In this document: positions 4,314-5,127 of the stretch, piece by piece
Layout: each line of letters opens with the position of its first letter
How positions within the stretch are numbered: position 1 is the first letter of the stretch
Notes under the pieces: generated by a model
Told to the model about the DNA's origin: nothing
Database searches by the model: none
Seen by the model: the letters and a program-made list of their open reading frames with translations, nothing else
Made by a program: the position numbers and the translations under genes
From: DASSUW01 sp035717845
Lineage (GTDB): Bacteria; Actinomycetota; Thermoleophilia; Solirubrobacterales; Solirubrobacteraceae
Length of the DNA stretch: 5,127 bases
Direction of reading: 5' to 3'
NCBI GenBank assembly: GCA_035717845.1
Contig: DASTIC010000245.1
Span: forward strand, 1 to 5,127

Positions 4314-4964
4314 GTGTCACCCAAGCTCAAGCAGGGACTGACCGTGGTCGCCGCCGTCGCCGCGGCCGCGATCGGCGGGACGGCGATCGCCGGCGCCGCC
4401 GGAGACCGCAGCACCCGGACGGCACCGTCAGGCGCCCCGGCCGGCTACGGCCCGTGGGACCACGGGCCAGGCGATCGCGGTCCCGGTCGCGGCGAGACCG
4501 CGCTGACGGGCGAGACCGCCGAGAAGGTCAAGGCCGCCGCCCTGGAGCGGGTCGCCGGCACCGTGCTGCGCGTGGAGACCGACGCGGGCGGCGTGTACGA
4601 GGCGCACATCCGCAAGGCCGACGGCACGTTCGTCGAGGTCAAGGTCAACCGCGCGTTCGAGGTCACGGCCGTGGAAGAGGGTCGCGGCGGGCCGGGCGGC
4701 CGCCACCACGGGCCGGGTGCTCCCGGCGAGCGCGCCCTCACGGGCGCCACGGCCGAGAAGGTCAAGGCGGCGGCGCTCGCCCGCGTCAAGGGCGGCACCG
4801 TCGTGCGGGTGGAGACCGACCGCGGCGGGGTCTACGAGGCCCACGTCCGCAAGGCCGACGGCACCGGGGTCGAGGTGAAGGTCGACCGCAGCTTCAAGGT
4901 GACCTCCGTCGAGGAGCACCCCCACCCCGGTCCCGGCCCCGGCCCCGGCCCCGGCGGACCCTAG
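4314..4964 (+). CDS. Exported protein with two tandem PepSY-like domains
   Basis: This 216-residue protein has a signal peptide (basic MSPKLKQG, hydrophobic 8-28 ending ...AGAAG) and no lipobox Cys, so it is probably secreted or cell-wall associated. A Gly/Pro/His-rich linker precedes repeat 1 (63-122, ALTGETAEKVKAAAL onward). A second linker (123-140) leads to repeat 2 (141-201), and the tail is a His/Pro/Gly run. The repeats are about 82% identical (49 of 60 aligned) and follow the PepSY pattern: an amphipathic helix, a strand with RVETD, GGVYEAH, RKADGT and VEVKV. PepSY domains are linked to protease inhibition or to sensing and envelope regulation; the exact role here is unknown. The GTG at 4314 is chosen because GAGGAG (4304-4309) lies 4 nt upstream and the signal peptide starts there; open frame back to 4128 overlaps the previous gene. 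Its stop overlaps the convergent gene's stop. Confidence 0.85.
   Translation: MSPKLKQGLTVVAAVAAAAIGGTAIAGAAGDRSTRTAPSGAPAGYGPWDHGPGDRGPGRGETALTGETAEKVKAAALERVAGTVLRVETDAGGVYEAHIRKADGTFVEVKVNRAFEVTAVEEGRGGPGGRHHGPGAPGERALTGATAEKVKAAALARVKGGTVVRVETDRGGVYEAHVRKADGTGVEVKVDRSFKVTSVEEHPHPGPGPGPGPGGP
4500..4916 (+). repeat. Intragenic tandem duplication of the PepSY module
   Basis: Copy 1 is 4500-4679 and copy 2 is 4734-4916, separated by 54 bp coding a Gly/His/Pro linker. They differ by 11 residue substitutions and one inserted Gly. Long stretches of DNA are unchanged, for example around GCCGAGAAGGTCAAGGC. This points to a fairly recent or homogenised duplication. Confidence 0.8.
4930..4955 (+). 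repeat. GGCCCC hexanucleotide run coding the Gly-Pro tail
   Basis: Consecutive GGCCCC units encode the (Gly-Pro)n tail just before the stop of the PepSY gene. Being a multiple of three, gain or loss of units would change tail length without a frameshift. The run could also stall polymerases, so its exact length is worth confirming in the reads. Confidence 0.6.
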
Positions 4965-5127
4965 TAGGACAGCCAGGCGAAGCCGTACGGCTCGAGGATC
5001 GCCTGGTCGCCCGCCCTCCGCGGCGGGCGACCGGGCGAGACAAGCAGGCCGTCGTCGATCCGCAGCCCGTGCTGGACGGCGGCGACCGCCTGCTCGTGCT
5101 CGGAGAAGTTCGCGAGCGCGAGGAACG
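4961..5127 (-). CDS. C-terminal fragment of a probable GH13 alpha-amylase/amylosucrase-family enzyme
   Basis: Reading the minus strand from the right edge gives 54 codons and a TAG. The fragment begins FLALANFSEHEQAVAAV and ends ILEPYGFAWLSY. A strand like LALANFS, then a variable loop and a terminal LxPYxxxWL strand, is how the C-terminal beta-sandwich domain of GH13 glycosidases and glucosyltransferases (amylosucrase, trehalose synthase, oligo-glucosidase) usually ends. The catalytic barrel lies outside the window, so substrate and exact class cannot be told. The central loop GRPPRRAGDQ is encoded by a perfect inverted repeat. The stop overlaps the PepSY-gene stop by 2 bp in convergent orientation. 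The partial nature is due to the window edge, not damage. A hypothetical protein is the alternative. Confidence 0.62.
   Translation of the reverse strand, partial: FLALANFSEHEQAVAAVQHGLRIDDGLLVSPGRPPRRAGDQAILEPYGFAWLSY
5005..5032. repeat. Perfect 11 bp inverted repeat (strong hairpin)
   Basis: GGTCGCCCGCC (5005-5015) and GGCGGGCGACC (5022-5032) pair perfectly around a 6 nt loop. It starts about 41 bp after the PepSY-gene stop and could end that transcript as a U-less terminator, although it is inside the final codons of the convergent GH13-like gene. No T-run follows on either strand. Confidence 0.55.

Overview
The window is about 70% GC and densely packed. Genes use GTG as well as ATG starts, share 4-13 bp overlaps, and in one case appear to have a leaderless start. 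These traits point to a high-GC actinomycete. The tandem PepSY-type exported protein and the small Pro/Gln-rich exported protein would fit the Thermoleophilia/Solirubrobacterales, but that placement is inference; no phylogenetic marker is present.

Positions 1-1743 (+) hold an arsenic operon, arsR-arsM-arsN1, followed by the wreck of an arsC. The three intact genes overlap (13 bp, then 4 bp), each downstream start has a good Shine-Dalgarno sequence, and they are probably translationally coupled. ArsR would sense As(III), ArsM would methylate it, and the ArsN1-type acetyltransferase would detoxify amino-acid-like organoarsenicals such as arsinothricin. Right after arsN1 comes a strong ribosome-binding site and about 85 bp that keep only the first and a late conserved segment of a thioredoxin-type arsenate reductase. 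The middle is deleted and the two parts lie in different frames.

Positions 1790-2902 (+) hold a class II Fic-domain protein (probable AMP-transferase) with a C-terminal DNA-binding-like tail. Just upstream, three copies of a CSGTACAG core sit exactly 23 bp apart, and the last one overlaps a leaderless-type -10 box. This looks like an autoregulatory operator/promoter. The gene has looser codon use than its neighbours, which suggests separate acquisition.

Positions 2907-3836 (-) hold a polytopic membrane protein of the lysylphosphatidylglycerol-synthase transmembrane/UPF0104 (YbhN, AglD) type. It converges on fic with a 4 bp gap.

Positions 3837-4964 (+) carry two genes for exported proteins: a small one with a Pro/Gln/Ser-rich tail (function unknown) and one with two near-identical PepSY-like domains. 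Each is preceded by short direct repeats at 11 bp spacing, resembling OmpR/PhoB-family response-regulator sites.

Positions 4961-5127 (-) hold the C-terminal end of a gene, probably an alpha-amylase/amylosucrase-family (GH13) enzyme. It enters from the right edge, and its stop codon overlaps that of the PepSY gene.

No tRNA, rRNA, CRISPR array or insertion sequence is visible.
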